From positions 62,001 through 126,000 of the forward strand of contig CACZDN010000008.1 of NCBI GenBank assembly GCA_902779945.1: DNA of 64,000 nucleotides. Reading direction: 5' to 3'. Below are positions 48,607 to 56,746 of this stretch, piece after piece. The notes beneath the pieces were generated by a model that saw only the letters and a list, made by a program, of their open reading frames with translations, did no database searches and had not been told where the DNA came from. The stretch is from Oscillospiraceae bacterium. Lineage in GTDB: Bacteria; Bacillota; Clostridia; Oscillospirales; Oscillospiraceae. The translations under genes were made by a program, and so were the position numbers. How positions within the stretch are numbered: position 1 is the first letter of the stretch; each line of letters opens with the position of its first letter.

Positions 48607-48764
48607 GTTCACGATCCCCCGTTCGGAAAAATGCGGCCCTTGCGCAGCGCCATGGTCATAATAACACAAAAAGACTTCTTTTTCCAGTGGCGAATAAGAA
48701 AGAGCCGCGCCCGGCCTGCCCGTACGGAACAAACATGTCACGGGCGTTTCAGAAAATGCCCAAA

Positions 48765-48894
48765 GGCAGCACCGCGCAATCCGCCATCGGCGCCTCCTGG
48801 AAAATTCGCGCTCTGATTTTGTCACTTTTTCTTGAAATACACAAAGTATTCCTGCAAAAAAATGCCTTCATCAGACGAATTGTGCGGTGCTGCC
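48765..48894. repeat. Family A element A7 (130 bp, internal deletion, CAAA target duplication)
   Basis: Ends GGCAGCACCGCGCAATCCGCC and GACGAATTGTGCGGTGCTGCC. CAAA flanks both sides (48761-48764 and 48895-48898). About 30 bp before the right end are missing compared with 159-bp copies. Confidence 0.88.
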
Positions 48895-48939
48895 CAAAGG
48901 CTTTTTTGTGAAACAAACGGGTAAACATGGGAGAAGCTG

Positions 48940-48968
48940 TTGAATTTCCCATACAAATCCTGTAAAAT
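48940..48968 (+). promoter_or_regulatory. Promoter of the REC-GGDEF-EAL-GGDEF gene
   Basis: TTGAAT (48940-48945), 17 bases, TAAAAT (48963-48968), leaving a leader of about 105 bases. Confidence 0.75.
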
Positions 48969-49079
48969 AATGTCCGTACGGGTACCGACGCTTTGCCTGC
49001 GCTGCGCCCGTTTGATTCCCCGCAGCGGCAAAGTGTGCGGGCCGGGAGAAAACATGCCGGCCGGGAAAGGGTGACCTTT

Positions 49080-52000
49080 ATGCTGGATAATCAGGCAACG
49101 TTCCATTCTGCCGACGGCAGGCGGCTGATCCTTGTCGTGGAGGACGAGGCTGTCAACCGCAACATACTCGGCACCATCCTGGAAAAAGACTATACGCTCC
49201 TCTTTGCGGAAAACGGAGAAGAAGCGCTTCGCGTCGTGGAGGAGAAGAAAGAGCTTCTCTCACTGGTTATTCTTGACCTGATCATGCCCGTCATGTCCGG
49301 GCTGGAGGTCCTGCGCCGCATCAAGGCTGCGCCCGATACCTGCGATCTCCCTGTTATCGTGGCCTCCGGGGATCAGTCCCGGGAAATCGAATGCCTGAAT
49401 ACCGGGGCCGGCGACTTCATCCAGAAGCCCTATCCGGACCCGGGCGTCATCCTCGCGCGTGTGCGCCGCACCATCGAGCTGTACGAGGGCCGGCAGATCA
49501 TCCAGTCCACCGAGCGCGATTCGCTGACGGGTCTGTATAACCGCGAGTTTTTCTTCAGCTATGCCGAGCAGTACGACCAGTATCACCGGGACACCCCGAT
49601 GGACGCAATCGTCCTGGATATCAACCGCTTCGGCACCATCAACGAGCGATACGGCCGCGCATACGCGGACGAGGTGCTTCGCCGCGTCGGCGAGAAGGCC
49701 CTGGAGATGGTGCAGGACGCGGGCGGTATTGTCTGCCGTCGCGAGGCGGATATTTTTCTGGTGTACTGCCCGCACCGCGAGGACTATAAAGCCATCCTCG
49801 ACAATGCCTCGACGGGCCTGTCCGGCGAGCAGAATGCCAACAACCGCGTGCGCCTGCGCATGGGCGTCTATTCCAACGTGGATAAATCGCTGGAGCTCGA
49901 GCGGCGTTTTGACCGCGCCAAGATCGCCTCGGATTCCGTGCGCAACAGCTTCACGCGCAACATCGGCATCTATGACGACACGCTGCGCAAGGCGGAGCTG
50001 TATTCCGAGCAGCTGATCGAGGATTTTCCGCGGGCCATCGACGAAAAGCAGTTCAGGGTTTTCTTCCAGCCGAAGTTCAATATCACCGGCGAAAAGCCCT
50101 TTCTGGCCGGCGCGGAGGGGCTGGTGCGCTGGCAGCACCCGGAGCTGGGTCTCATCAGCCCCGGCGTGTTCATCCCGCTGTTTGAGGAAAACGGGCTCAT
50201 TCAAAAGCTGGATCACTATATCTGGCGCGAGGCCGCCCGGCAGATCCGCGTCTGGAAGGACACTGTCGGCTTCACCGTGCCTGTGTCCGTAAACGTGTCG
50301 CGGGTCGACATGTACGATGCCGGCATTGTCTACACCCTGCTGGACATCCTGGAGGAGAGCCGGCTGGAGGCGGGCGATCTCCACCTGGAGGTGACGGAAT
50401 CCGCCTACGCCGAGGACGCCGAGCAGATCATCGAGACGGTCAAGCGCCTGCGGTCGATGGGCTTTCTGGTGGAGATGGACGACTTCGGGACGGGGTATTC
50501 CTCCCTGAACATGCTCTCTACGCTGCCCATTGACGTGCTGAAGCTGGACATGAAGTTCATCAATACCGCCTTCGGTCAGGAGAAGGATACCCACATGCTG
50601 GAGATCATCCTGGAGATCGCCCGTCACCTGTCCGCGCCGGTGGTGGCTGAGGGCGTGGAGACAGAGGAGCAGATGAACGCGCTGCGGGAGATCGGCTGCG
50701 ACATGGTACAGGGCTATCTCTTCTCGCCGCCTGTCCCGGCGGAGAAGTTCGAGCCCTTCCTGCACGAGGCAGAGAGGGAAGCGGCCGCCCGGAAAAACGC
50801 GCCGCCGGAGAAACCCCGGCGCGAGAAAAAGGCGGCGTCCGGAATCTCGCCGCTTAAGCGGTGGAGCGAGAAGCTGAGCATCCCCATGCGCAAGGCCTGC
50901 AGAATCTTCATGCTGGCGGCCTTCCTTGCCGCGGCAGCGCTCTTTATCTGCGACTCCATGGTAACGCACGGGTATCTGCGTATGGAGCAGGCCAGCGAGC
51001 GCTACATCCTTGCCCGGCAGGCGGCGGCCAATCTGGAGGCTGGATCGGACGCTCTGACAGATGCGGTGCGCGGCTTTGTGGTGACCGGGGAGATCCAATA
51101 CCTGCAGCGCTACTTTACCGAGGCGGACGTGACGCAGCGCAGGGATGCGGCGGTCTCCGATCTGGAGTCCATGATGTCCCGTGACAGTACGGCCTATGAG
51201 TGTCTGTCCGCAGCGCTCTCCCTGTCCAACGAGCTGATGGCCGACGAGTATGAGGCCATGAATCTCATTTTGTCCGCCGGAAAATATGATGACACGCTGA
51301 TCCCAAAGGCGCTCAGAGAGGCCGCGCTGAGCCCGGAGGCTGCGGAAAAATCCCCCGCCGAGAAGCTTGAACAGGCGCTGGGGCTGGTATACGGCGAGCG
51401 CTACGAGGACTGCAAGGAGCGCATCCGCAGCAGCGCAGACGCCTGCACAGAGGAGCTGATCGAGGCCTCATACCGGGAGCGGGTGCGCCTGAACGAGCGC
51501 ATGAATGTGCTGCTGGGCGTTCAGACGGCGCTGACGGTGGCGCTGCTGGCCGTGGTGCTGGCGATCGTGCTCTATATCAGCGACTGGATCCGCAAGCCGC
51601 TTACCCGCATGGTGGAGCAGATGCGCGCCGAGAAGACCGTGCCTCCGACCGGCGCGGAGGAGCTGCGCTTCGTGTCGGAGACCTACAACGCGATCTTTGA
51701 GGAAAACCGCAGGACGCATGAGCGCCTGACCTACGGCAGTATGCACGACGCGCTGACGGGCCTTTACAACCGGAGCGCCTACGACTTCATGCGGCACGAT
51801 CTGGACATGTCCAGGAACGCTCTGCTGCTGGTGGATGTGGACAGGTTCAAGGGCATCAACGATACCTACGGCCATGATGTCGGGGACCTGGTCCTCAAGC
51901 GGGTGGCGGAGGTGCTGAAATACAGCTTCCGCTCCACCGACCTGGTGTTTCGTCTGGGCGGGGATGAGTTCGTCGTGATCATGTCCAACGTCGACAGCGC

Positions 52001-52202
52001 CATGCGCGATCAGGTCAGGCGCAAGATCGACCAGGCGAACGTCATGCTGCAGAAGCCGGCGGACGATCTGCCGCCGACCTCGCTGAGCGTGGGCGTGGCC
52101 TTCGCGGATCGGGAGAACCCGGAGGGCGATATTTTCAAGGACGCGGACACCGCGCTCTACCGCGTAAAGGAAGCCGGCCGCTGCGGCTGCTATATCTACT
52201 GA
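49080..52202 (+). CDS. Composite cyclic-di-GMP enzyme: REC-GGDEF*-EAL-TM-sensor-TM-HAMP-GGDEF
   Basis: A 1040-residue protein starting at ATG 49080 after AAAGGGTGACC. Order: receiver domain (~15-130, phospho-Asp in VILDLIMPVMSG); a GGDEF-like domain with a lost active site (CRREADIFLVY, ~145-300); an EAL domain (~315-560) with AEGLVRW, NVSRVDM, EVTESAY, MDDFGTGYSSL, LKLDMKFI and VAEGVETEEQ all present; a membrane helix (~605-627); a helical CHASE3-like extracellular region; a second helix (~809-838); HAMP; and a C-terminal GGDEF (~885-1040) with intact LGGDEFVV and RSTD inhibitory site five residues before it. Synthesis and breakdown of cyclic-di-GMP are thus fused in one membrane protein. 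Confidence 0.9.
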   Translation: MLDNQATFHSADGRRLILVVEDEAVNRNILGTILEKDYTLLFAENGEEALRVVEEKKELLSLVILDLIMPVMSGLEVLRRIKAAPDTCDLPVIVASGDQSREIECLNTGAGDFIQKPYPDPGVILARVRRTIELYEGRQIIQSTERDSLTGLYNREFFFSYAEQYDQYHRDTPMDAIVLDINRFGTINERYGRAYADEVLRRVGEKALEMVQDAGGIVCRREADIFLVYCPHREDYKAILDNASTGLSGEQNANNRVRLRMGVYSNVDKSLELERRFDRAKIASDSVRNSFTRNIGIYDDTLRKAELYSEQLIEDFPRAIDEKQFRVFFQPKFNITGEKPFLAGAEGLVRWQHPELGLISPGVFIPLFEENGLIQKLDHYIWREAARQIRVWKDTVGFTVPVSVNVSRVDMYDAGIVYTLLDILEESRLEAGDLHLEVTESAYAEDAEQIIETVKRLRSMGFLVEMDDFGTGYSSLNMLSTLPIDVLKLDMKFINTAFGQEKDTHMLEIILEIARHLSAPVVAEGVETEEQMNALREIGCDMVQGYLFSPPVPAEKFEPFLHEAEREAAARKNAPPEKPRREKKAASGISPLKRWSEKLSIPMRKACRIFMLAAFLAAAALFICDSMVTHGYLRMEQASERYILARQAAANLEAGSDALTDAVRGFVVTGEIQYLQRYFTEADVTQRRDAAVSDLESMMSRDSTAYECLSAALSLSNELMADEYEAMNLILSAGKYDDTLIPKALREAALSPEAAEKSPAEKLEQALGLVYGERYEDCKERIRSSADACTEELIEASYRERVRLNERMNVLLGVQTALTVALLAVVLAIVLYISDWIRKPLTRMVEQMRAEKTVPPTGAEELRFVSETYNAIFEENRRTHERLTYGSMHDALTGLYNRSAYDFMRHDLDMSRNALLLVDVDRFKGINDTYGHDVGDLVLKRVAEVLKYSFRSTDLVFRLGGDEFVVIMSNVDSAMRDQVRRKIDQANVMLQKPADDLPPTSLSVGVAFADRENPEGDIFKDADTALYRVKEAGRCGCYIY

Positions 52203-52212
52203 TGCCCGTTTA

Positions 52213-52337
52213 GGCAACACCGCACAATCCGCCATCGGTGCCTCCTGGAAAAATAGTGCCCTGACTTCGAGCCTTTTTCTTGCAATACACAAAGTATTCC
52301 TGCGAAAAACTGCCATCGCCAGAACCCAATTTTTCTC
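52213..52337. repeat. Family A element A8 (3' truncated)
   Basis: Starts GGCAACACCGCACAATCCGCC 10 bases after the preceding stop codon, runs through the central AATACACAAAGTATT hairpin, and stops at AACCCAATTTTTCTCA without the right end. The glf promoter begins exactly at the break. Confidence 0.85.
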
Positions 52338-52338
52338 A

Positions 52339-52367
52339 TTGATGAACGGTGAAAGCTATGGTATAGT
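52339..52367 (+). promoter_or_regulatory. Promoter of the glf-transferase operon
   Basis: TTGATG (52339-52344), 17 bases, TATAGT (52362-52367), about 120 bases before the glf start. It abuts the truncated family A element. Confidence 0.75.
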
Positions 52368-52489
52368 GTCGTTTATTGAGACAATAGCGCGGAATCCGCC
52401 TTCCGGCCTGCCGGACCCGTCCTGTGCCGCTCCCTGCGTATACGGCCGGATCGCACATTTTTCACACATTATTAAAACGGAGAGTAAAC

Positions 52490-53599
52490 ATGTATGATTA
52501 TCTGATCGTCGGGGCCGGACTGTACGGGGCGGTGTTCGCCCGGGAGGCCGCCGACGCCGGCAAAAAGGTGCTGGTCCTTGAGAAGCGGCCGCACATCGCC
52601 GGAAACGTCTATACGGAGAAAATCGAGGGCATCCACGTCCACCGCTACGGCGCGCATATCTTTCACACGAACGACCGCGAGGTCTGGGACTATGTCAGCC
52701 GCTTTGCCGTCTTCAACCGCTTTACGAACTCCCCGGTGGCAAATTACAGGGGCGAGCTCTACAGCCTCCCCTTCAACATGTATACCTTCAACCGGATGTG
52801 GGGCGTCGTGACCCCGGAGGAGGCGGCGGCGAAGATCGCCGGGCAGCGGGCGGAGATCCGCGGCGAGCCGAAAAATCTCGAGGAGCAGGCGATCAGCCTG
52901 GTCGGGCGCGACGTGTACGAAAAGCTCATCAAGGGCTATACCGAAAAGCAGTGGGGCAGGGACTGCAAAGAGCTCCCCGCCTTCATCATCAAGCGCCTGC
53001 CCGTGCGCCTGACCTTTGACAACAACTACTTCAACGCCCTCTTTCAGGGCATCCCCGTGGGCGGCTATACGGCCATGGTGGAGCGGATGCTGGACGGGAT
53101 CGAGGTTCGGACCGGGGTCGACTATCTGGAGCAGCGCGAAAAGTGGGACGCGGCCGCGGAGAAGATCGTCTATACCGGCCCGGTCGACGCCTTCTTCGGC
53201 TTTCGCCTCGGCGCGCTGGAGTACCGCTCGGTGCGCTTTGAGACGGAGCTTCTGGACATGCCGAACTTCCAGGGCAACGCGGCCGTGAATTACACGGACC
53301 GGGAGACGCCGTGGACCCGCATCATCGAGCACAAGTGGTTTGAATTCGGGCGGGACGAGCAGGGGAACGAGCTGCCGAAGACGGTCATCAGCCGCGAGTA
53401 CAGCTCCGAGTGGAAGCCCGGGGACGAGCCCTACTATCCCGTGAACGACGAAAAGAACACGCGCCTGGCCGCCCGATACAAGGCGCTTGCGGAGCAGGAG
53501 CGCAGGGTGCTCTTCGGAGGCCGTCTGGGCGAATACAAATACTACGACATGGATCAGGTCATCGGGGCGGCCCTGCGTGCCGTCAGGGATGAGCTGTAA
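52490..53599 (+). CDS. glf: UDP-galactopyranose mutase
   Basis: A 369-residue FAD enzyme that converts UDP-galactopyranose to UDP-galactofuranose for cell-surface polysaccharide. Start at ATG 52490 after GGAGAG. Landmarks: YLIVGAGLYGAVFAREAADAG (FAD loop), HRYGAHIFHTNDREVWDYVS, YTEKQWGRDCKELPAFIIKR with the active-site Arg, and LFGGRLGEYKYYDMDQVIG. Length typical. Twelve bases before a DUF4422 glycosyltransferase, so the pair likely adds galactofuranose or a related sugar to a glycan. Confidence 0.95.
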   Translation: MYDYLIVGAGLYGAVFAREAADAGKKVLVLEKRPHIAGNVYTEKIEGIHVHRYGAHIFHTNDREVWDYVSRFAVFNRFTNSPVANYRGELYSLPFNMYTFNRMWGVVTPEEAAAKIAGQRAEIRGEPKNLEEQAISLVGRDVYEKLIKGYTEKQWGRDCKELPAFIIKRLPVRLTFDNNYFNALFQGIPVGGYTAMVERMLDGIEVRTGVDYLEQREKWDAAAEKIVYTGPVDAFFGFRLGALEYRSVRFETELLDMPNFQGNAAVNYTDRETPWTRIIEHKWFEFGRDEQGNELPKTVISREYSSEWKPGDEPYYPVNDEKNTRLAARYKALAEQERRVLFGGRLGEYKYYDMDQVIGAALRAVRDEL

Positions 53600-53611
53600 C
53601 GGAGGCGGCAT

Positions 53612-54373
53612 ATGGCGCAGCAGATCAGAATCCTCATAGCCTGCCACAAGCAGTATCCCGTGCCGGACGGGGCGTGCTACCTGCCGGTAGAGGTCGGGGC
53701 GGCACTGCACGAAAAATCGATCCCGGGCTTTACGCCCGACAACAGCGGGGACAACATTTCCGGGAAGAATAAAAGCTATTGCGAGCTGACGGCGCTCTAT
53801 TGGGCGTGGAAGAACCTGGACGCCGACGCGATCGGGCTCGTCCACTACCGCCGCTACTTTGCCAAAAAACGCTTTTCCAGGGAGGTCGCGGACGAGGCGG
53901 ACTATAGACAAGCGCTGGAAAAAACGCCGGTCATCGTCCCGGTCAAGCGGCACTACTGGATCGAGACGAACTACTCGCAGTACGTCCACGCCCACCACGA
54001 GCAGGACCTGACCGTCACGCGCGCGGTGCTGTCGGAACGCTGCCCGGAATACCTCGCGGCCTACGACAGCGAGATGCAGAAGCGCTCCGGCCACCGCTTC
54101 AACATGTTCGTCATGCGGCGGGAGATATTCGACGCCTGGTGCGCCTGGCTCTTTCCCATCCTCTTCGAGATCGAACAGCGCCTCGACACCAGCGGCTACG
54201 ACGCCTACAACGCCCGCGTCTGCGGCTTCATCGCCGAGCGTCTGTTGGACGTATGGCTCGGGACGAACCAGATCGCGTTCACGGAGATGCCGGTGATGAA
54301 TACCGAGAGCCAGCATTGGCTGAGAAAGGGGACGACCTTCCTGCTGCGCAAGCTTGGCGTCAAGACAAGATAG
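53612..54373 (+). CDS. DUF4422 family glycosyltransferase-like protein
   Basis: A 253-residue soluble protein with the DUF4422 pattern: ILIACHKQYPVPDGACYLPV, GDNISGKNKSYCELTALYWA, IGLVHYRRYFAKKRF and GHRFNMFVMRREIFDAWCAW. The family is found in capsule and exopolysaccharide clusters and is considered a glycosyltransferase. GGAGGCGGCAT precedes the ATG. It directly follows glf, so UDP-galactofuranose is a plausible donor. Donor and acceptor are inferred. Confidence 0.85.
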   Translation: MAQQIRILIACHKQYPVPDGACYLPVEVGAALHEKSIPGFTPDNSGDNISGKNKSYCELTALYWAWKNLDADAIGLVHYRRYFAKKRFSREVADEADYRQALEKTPVIVPVKRHYWIETNYSQYVHAHHEQDLTVTRAVLSERCPEYLAAYDSEMQKRSGHRFNMFVMRREIFDAWCAWLFPILFEIEQRLDTSGYDAYNARVCGFIAERLLDVWLGTNQIAFTEMPVMNTESQHWLRKGTTFLLRKLGVKTR

Positions 54374-54895
54374 GAAGGGGCCTGCTTCGCAATCAATGCC
54401 GCGGCCTTTGCCAGCGGCGCGTATTGCGTTCCGTGAAGTATTTGCCGAAAGAAAGATCCTCGTATTTATTTATATGGGTATCGGCTTTAATCAGCAAACC
54501 GCCCATTTCGTAGGGGTCGATCCCCAGATCGACCCGAACACCGGGGCATTGTACAAGTCATAAGGTTTCGTGAGGGCATCAGCCCCTACGGAGCACACTT
54601 TTAAGCTGTCATTGTTGATTTTGCAAAGATAGCTGAGTTAAGCCGATACGCATATTTATTTATATCATCAGGTTAATAAAGGGTTTAAGCGCCGCCGGGA
54701 ACTACGGGCTTGAACCGGCCAAAGGGCAGCGTGGTATGGAAGCTGCTTCCCGACCGGGAGGCGTCCATACCCGCTGCCGGCAACACCGACTTGCCTGGCG
54801 GCAGAAGAGGCCGGCGCTGATCATGCGCCGGCCTTTTGAACATATGGATTTCCGCTTTGCCCCCGGCAGACGCCCGAAAAAGCTCAAGACCTGCT
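54374..54895. other. Non-coding gap with hairpins
   Basis: No gene is supported here. It contains a hairpin GGGTCGATC/GATCGACCC at 54514-54535 within TAGGGGTCGATCCCC-type dispersed sequence, and the terminator listed separately. The base composition at 54440-54680 is more AT-rich than nearby genes. Confidence 0.6.
54808..54837 (+). terminator. Terminator
   Basis: AGGCCGGCGC (54808-54817) and GCGCCGGCCT (54825-54834) form a perfect 10-bp stem followed by TTT. It lies 59 bases from the end of the minus-strand HD-GYP gene and ends the plus-strand region. Confidence 0.8.
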
Positions 54896-56491
54896 CTACT
54901 CATGCAGCCTGTAGTCCTTGTCGTCGTCCATGATGCCGACCATCACATCGGCAATGGCCGGATCAAACTGGCTGCCCTTGCAGCGCAAAATCTCAGCTCT
55001 GACCTGGGCCTGAGGCCTGACGCTGGAGTAGGCGCGATTACTGGTCATGGCGTCGTAAGCATCCGCTACACCGATGATACGGGCTTCAGGCGGGATGCTC
55101 TCACCGCTCAGGCCGTCCGGGTAACCGCAGCCGTCGAAGCGCTCATGATGCCACCGCGCGCCCACAGCCAGGGTCGGCAGCTCTTTGACGTTCTTCAAAA
55201 TATCATAGCCCATGACAGAATGCTCTTTGATGATCCTGAATTCCTCATCGGTCAGCCTTCCGTTTTTGTTGATGATGGACTCAGGAACGCCGATTTTTCC
55301 GATATCGTGAAGCAGACCCAGCGTATAGATCTCCTCCTGCTCTTCCTGGTTTTTCCCCATTCGCCTGGCAATTTCTCTGGAATACTGTGCCACACGGACT
55401 GAGTGCCCGCTGGTATAATGGTCCTTCGCGTCAACCGCCTTGGCAAGCGCCATCATGAAGTCTCTTGTAAGATGAGCGGTTTTCTGCTCCTGCTCAAGGA
55501 TATGATCGACGTATGCGTCCATATCATGAACCATTTTTCCGAGACTGTGATACAGCCGCTCGATCTCATCCCCCGTGTGGATACGGAGATCCGGGAATTC
55601 ATGCTTGACGCCGGCTTCCCGCTGCTGCATATAATACCGATCCATGTAGTTGGACATTCGATTGACGGGAAACACGACAGCCTGCATGATAAAGCGATTG
55701 AACAGATACGCGATCGGAACGCCTACGCACATCATCATGAGAGCAAGCCGCAGGTTGTCCTGCCACTTGGTAAGGACGTAGGACAGATTAAAAGGCGTTT
55801 TTTCCGCACCAGCAGAGAGCAGGTTCGTACAGAACAGGGCGGCGCCGTACAAAATCAGCGTCTCCACCATGGAGAAGGCGGTGATGCGCCGGGAGAGCAC
55901 CTGATTCTTTCTGAGCTGACCGTATTCGCAGGGATCGTAGATCCAGGAGTTGGCCATCCTCACGCGGACATGTACGGGAGCTTTATGGTAGAACAGATAC
56001 ACAGCCGCAAAAGCAAGGGCCGTCTCCGGAAGAGCCATCACAAGGAGCAGCCAGTATGGGGTGTCATTGTACAGGATAGAGGGGAGGGAACCCTCCGGCA
56101 GAATGACCGTAAATGTCAGCAGCCAGCAGAAGGCGAGCACGGCGGTGGTCAGGATGCAGCCGACCGTGGTCTTCTTCGCCGTCTTGAACCAGCCCGCTGT
56201 GGACAGACTGGCCGTAAGCAGTACAAGAACAAGATATGTGGATACCGCATAAAGCGACATATCTCCGCTGAAGCGGATGAATTCGGCGGCAAACACAAGG
56301 ACAAACGACAGGAGCCCGCTGCCCAGGCTGCCGATGCCGGCCGAGATTACGAAAAAGAAATCGGTGAAAGGAATTGAAACGGCGCCAAGGCTCAAAATGC
56401 TGTCGGTCGGCAGGACACGGCCCAGGATTGCAAGGCCTGCGCATGTGATTGATAAAATGACGGTGGGAAGCAGAGGACGGTTTTTGTTCAT
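54896..56491 (-). CDS. Membrane HD-GYP phosphodiesterase
   Basis: A 531-residue protein. The N-terminal half has about six to seven membrane helices (LPTVILSITCAGLAILGRVL, TDFFFVISAGIGSLGSGLLS and others), followed by a HAMP-like linker (VVFPVNRMSNYMDRY...EIERLYHSLGKMVHDM). The C-terminal ~190 residues are an HD-GYP domain: DHYTSGHSVRVAQYSREIA, LGLLHDIGKIGVPESIINK, HHERFDGCGYPDGLSGE and ARIIGVADAYDAMTS. The HD and GYP motifs are intact, so it should hydrolyse cyclic-di-GMP to pGpG or GMP. GAGGAGGGCCGCCT precedes the ATG. Confidence 0.92.
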   Translation of the reverse strand: MNKNRPLLPTVILSITCAGLAILGRVLPTDSILSLGAVSIPFTDFFFVISAGIGSLGSGLLSFVLVFAAEFIRFSGDMSLYAVSTYLVLVLLTASLSTAGWFKTAKKTTVGCILTTAVLAFCWLLTFTVILPEGSLPSILYNDTPYWLLLVMALPETALAFAAVYLFYHKAPVHVRVRMANSWIYDPCEYGQLRKNQVLSRRITAFSMVETLILYGAALFCTNLLSAGAEKTPFNLSYVLTKWQDNLRLALMMMCVGVPIAYLFNRFIMQAVVFPVNRMSNYMDRYYMQQREAGVKHEFPDLRIHTGDEIERLYHSLGKMVHDMDAYVDHILEQEQKTAHLTRDFMMALAKAVDAKDHYTSGHSVRVAQYSREIARRMGKNQEEQEEIYTLGLLHDIGKIGVPESIINKNGRLTDEEFRIIKEHSVMGYDILKNVKELPTLAVGARWHHERFDGCGYPDGLSGESIPPEARIIGVADAYDAMTSNRAYSSVRPQAQVRAEILRCKGSQFDPAIADVMVGIMDDDKDYRLHE

Positions 56492-56519
56492 AGGCGGCCC
56501 TCCTCAAAAGGATGCGCTT

Positions 56520-56548
56520 ATTCTACTTGAAACGGGAGAGAAAGTCAA
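56520..56548 (-). promoter_or_regulatory. Promoter of the HD-GYP gene
   Basis: On the minus strand TTGACT (56548-56543), 17 bases, TAGAAT (56525-56520), 29 bases before the start codon. Confidence 0.8.
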
Positions 56549-56565
56549 ACAGGAAGGCGGCGATA

Positions 56566-56583
56566 GCATTGCGCGGTGCTGCC
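56566..56583. repeat. Family A element fragment A15 (3' end) sharing TTAA with A9
   Basis: CATTGCGCGGTGCTGCC ends at 56583 and is followed by TTAA and then the next full element. This is a solo end of another copy joined to A9 through one TTAA. Confidence 0.75.
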
Positions 56584-56587
56584 TTAA

Positions 56588-56746
56588 GGCAATACCGCAT
56601 AATTCGGCAAGAGCAGATCCTGAGAAAATTTAGGTTCTGATAAAGGCACTTTTTCGCAGATGTACTTTGTGTACCTCAAGGAAAAGGCTCGAAATCAGAG
56701 CGCAAATTTTCCAGGAGATGCCGCAGGCGGATTGCGCGGTGCTGCC
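56588..56746. mobile_element. Family A element A9 (full length 159 bp, TTAA target duplication)
   Basis: Ends GGCAATACCGCATAATTCGGC and the complement of GGCAGCACCGCGCAATCCGCC. TTAA flanks both sides (56584-56587 and 56747-56750). The right TTAA supplies the TAA stop of the minus-strand protease gene. Central hairpin of the GGTAC subtype. It encodes no protein. Confidence 0.92.

Noticed and set aside
49080..52202. Assembly fusion of two genes
   Set aside because: The frame is continuous through the Lys/Arg linker and first membrane helix, without an internal ribosome site or stop, so a real fusion is the simpler reading.
54700..54840. Possible GEMM (cyclic-di-GMP) riboswitch upstream of HD-GYP/glf genes
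   Set aside because: The expected conserved core and the 3' stem-loop order could not be found, and the region lies at the 3' ends of both neighbours, not in a leader.
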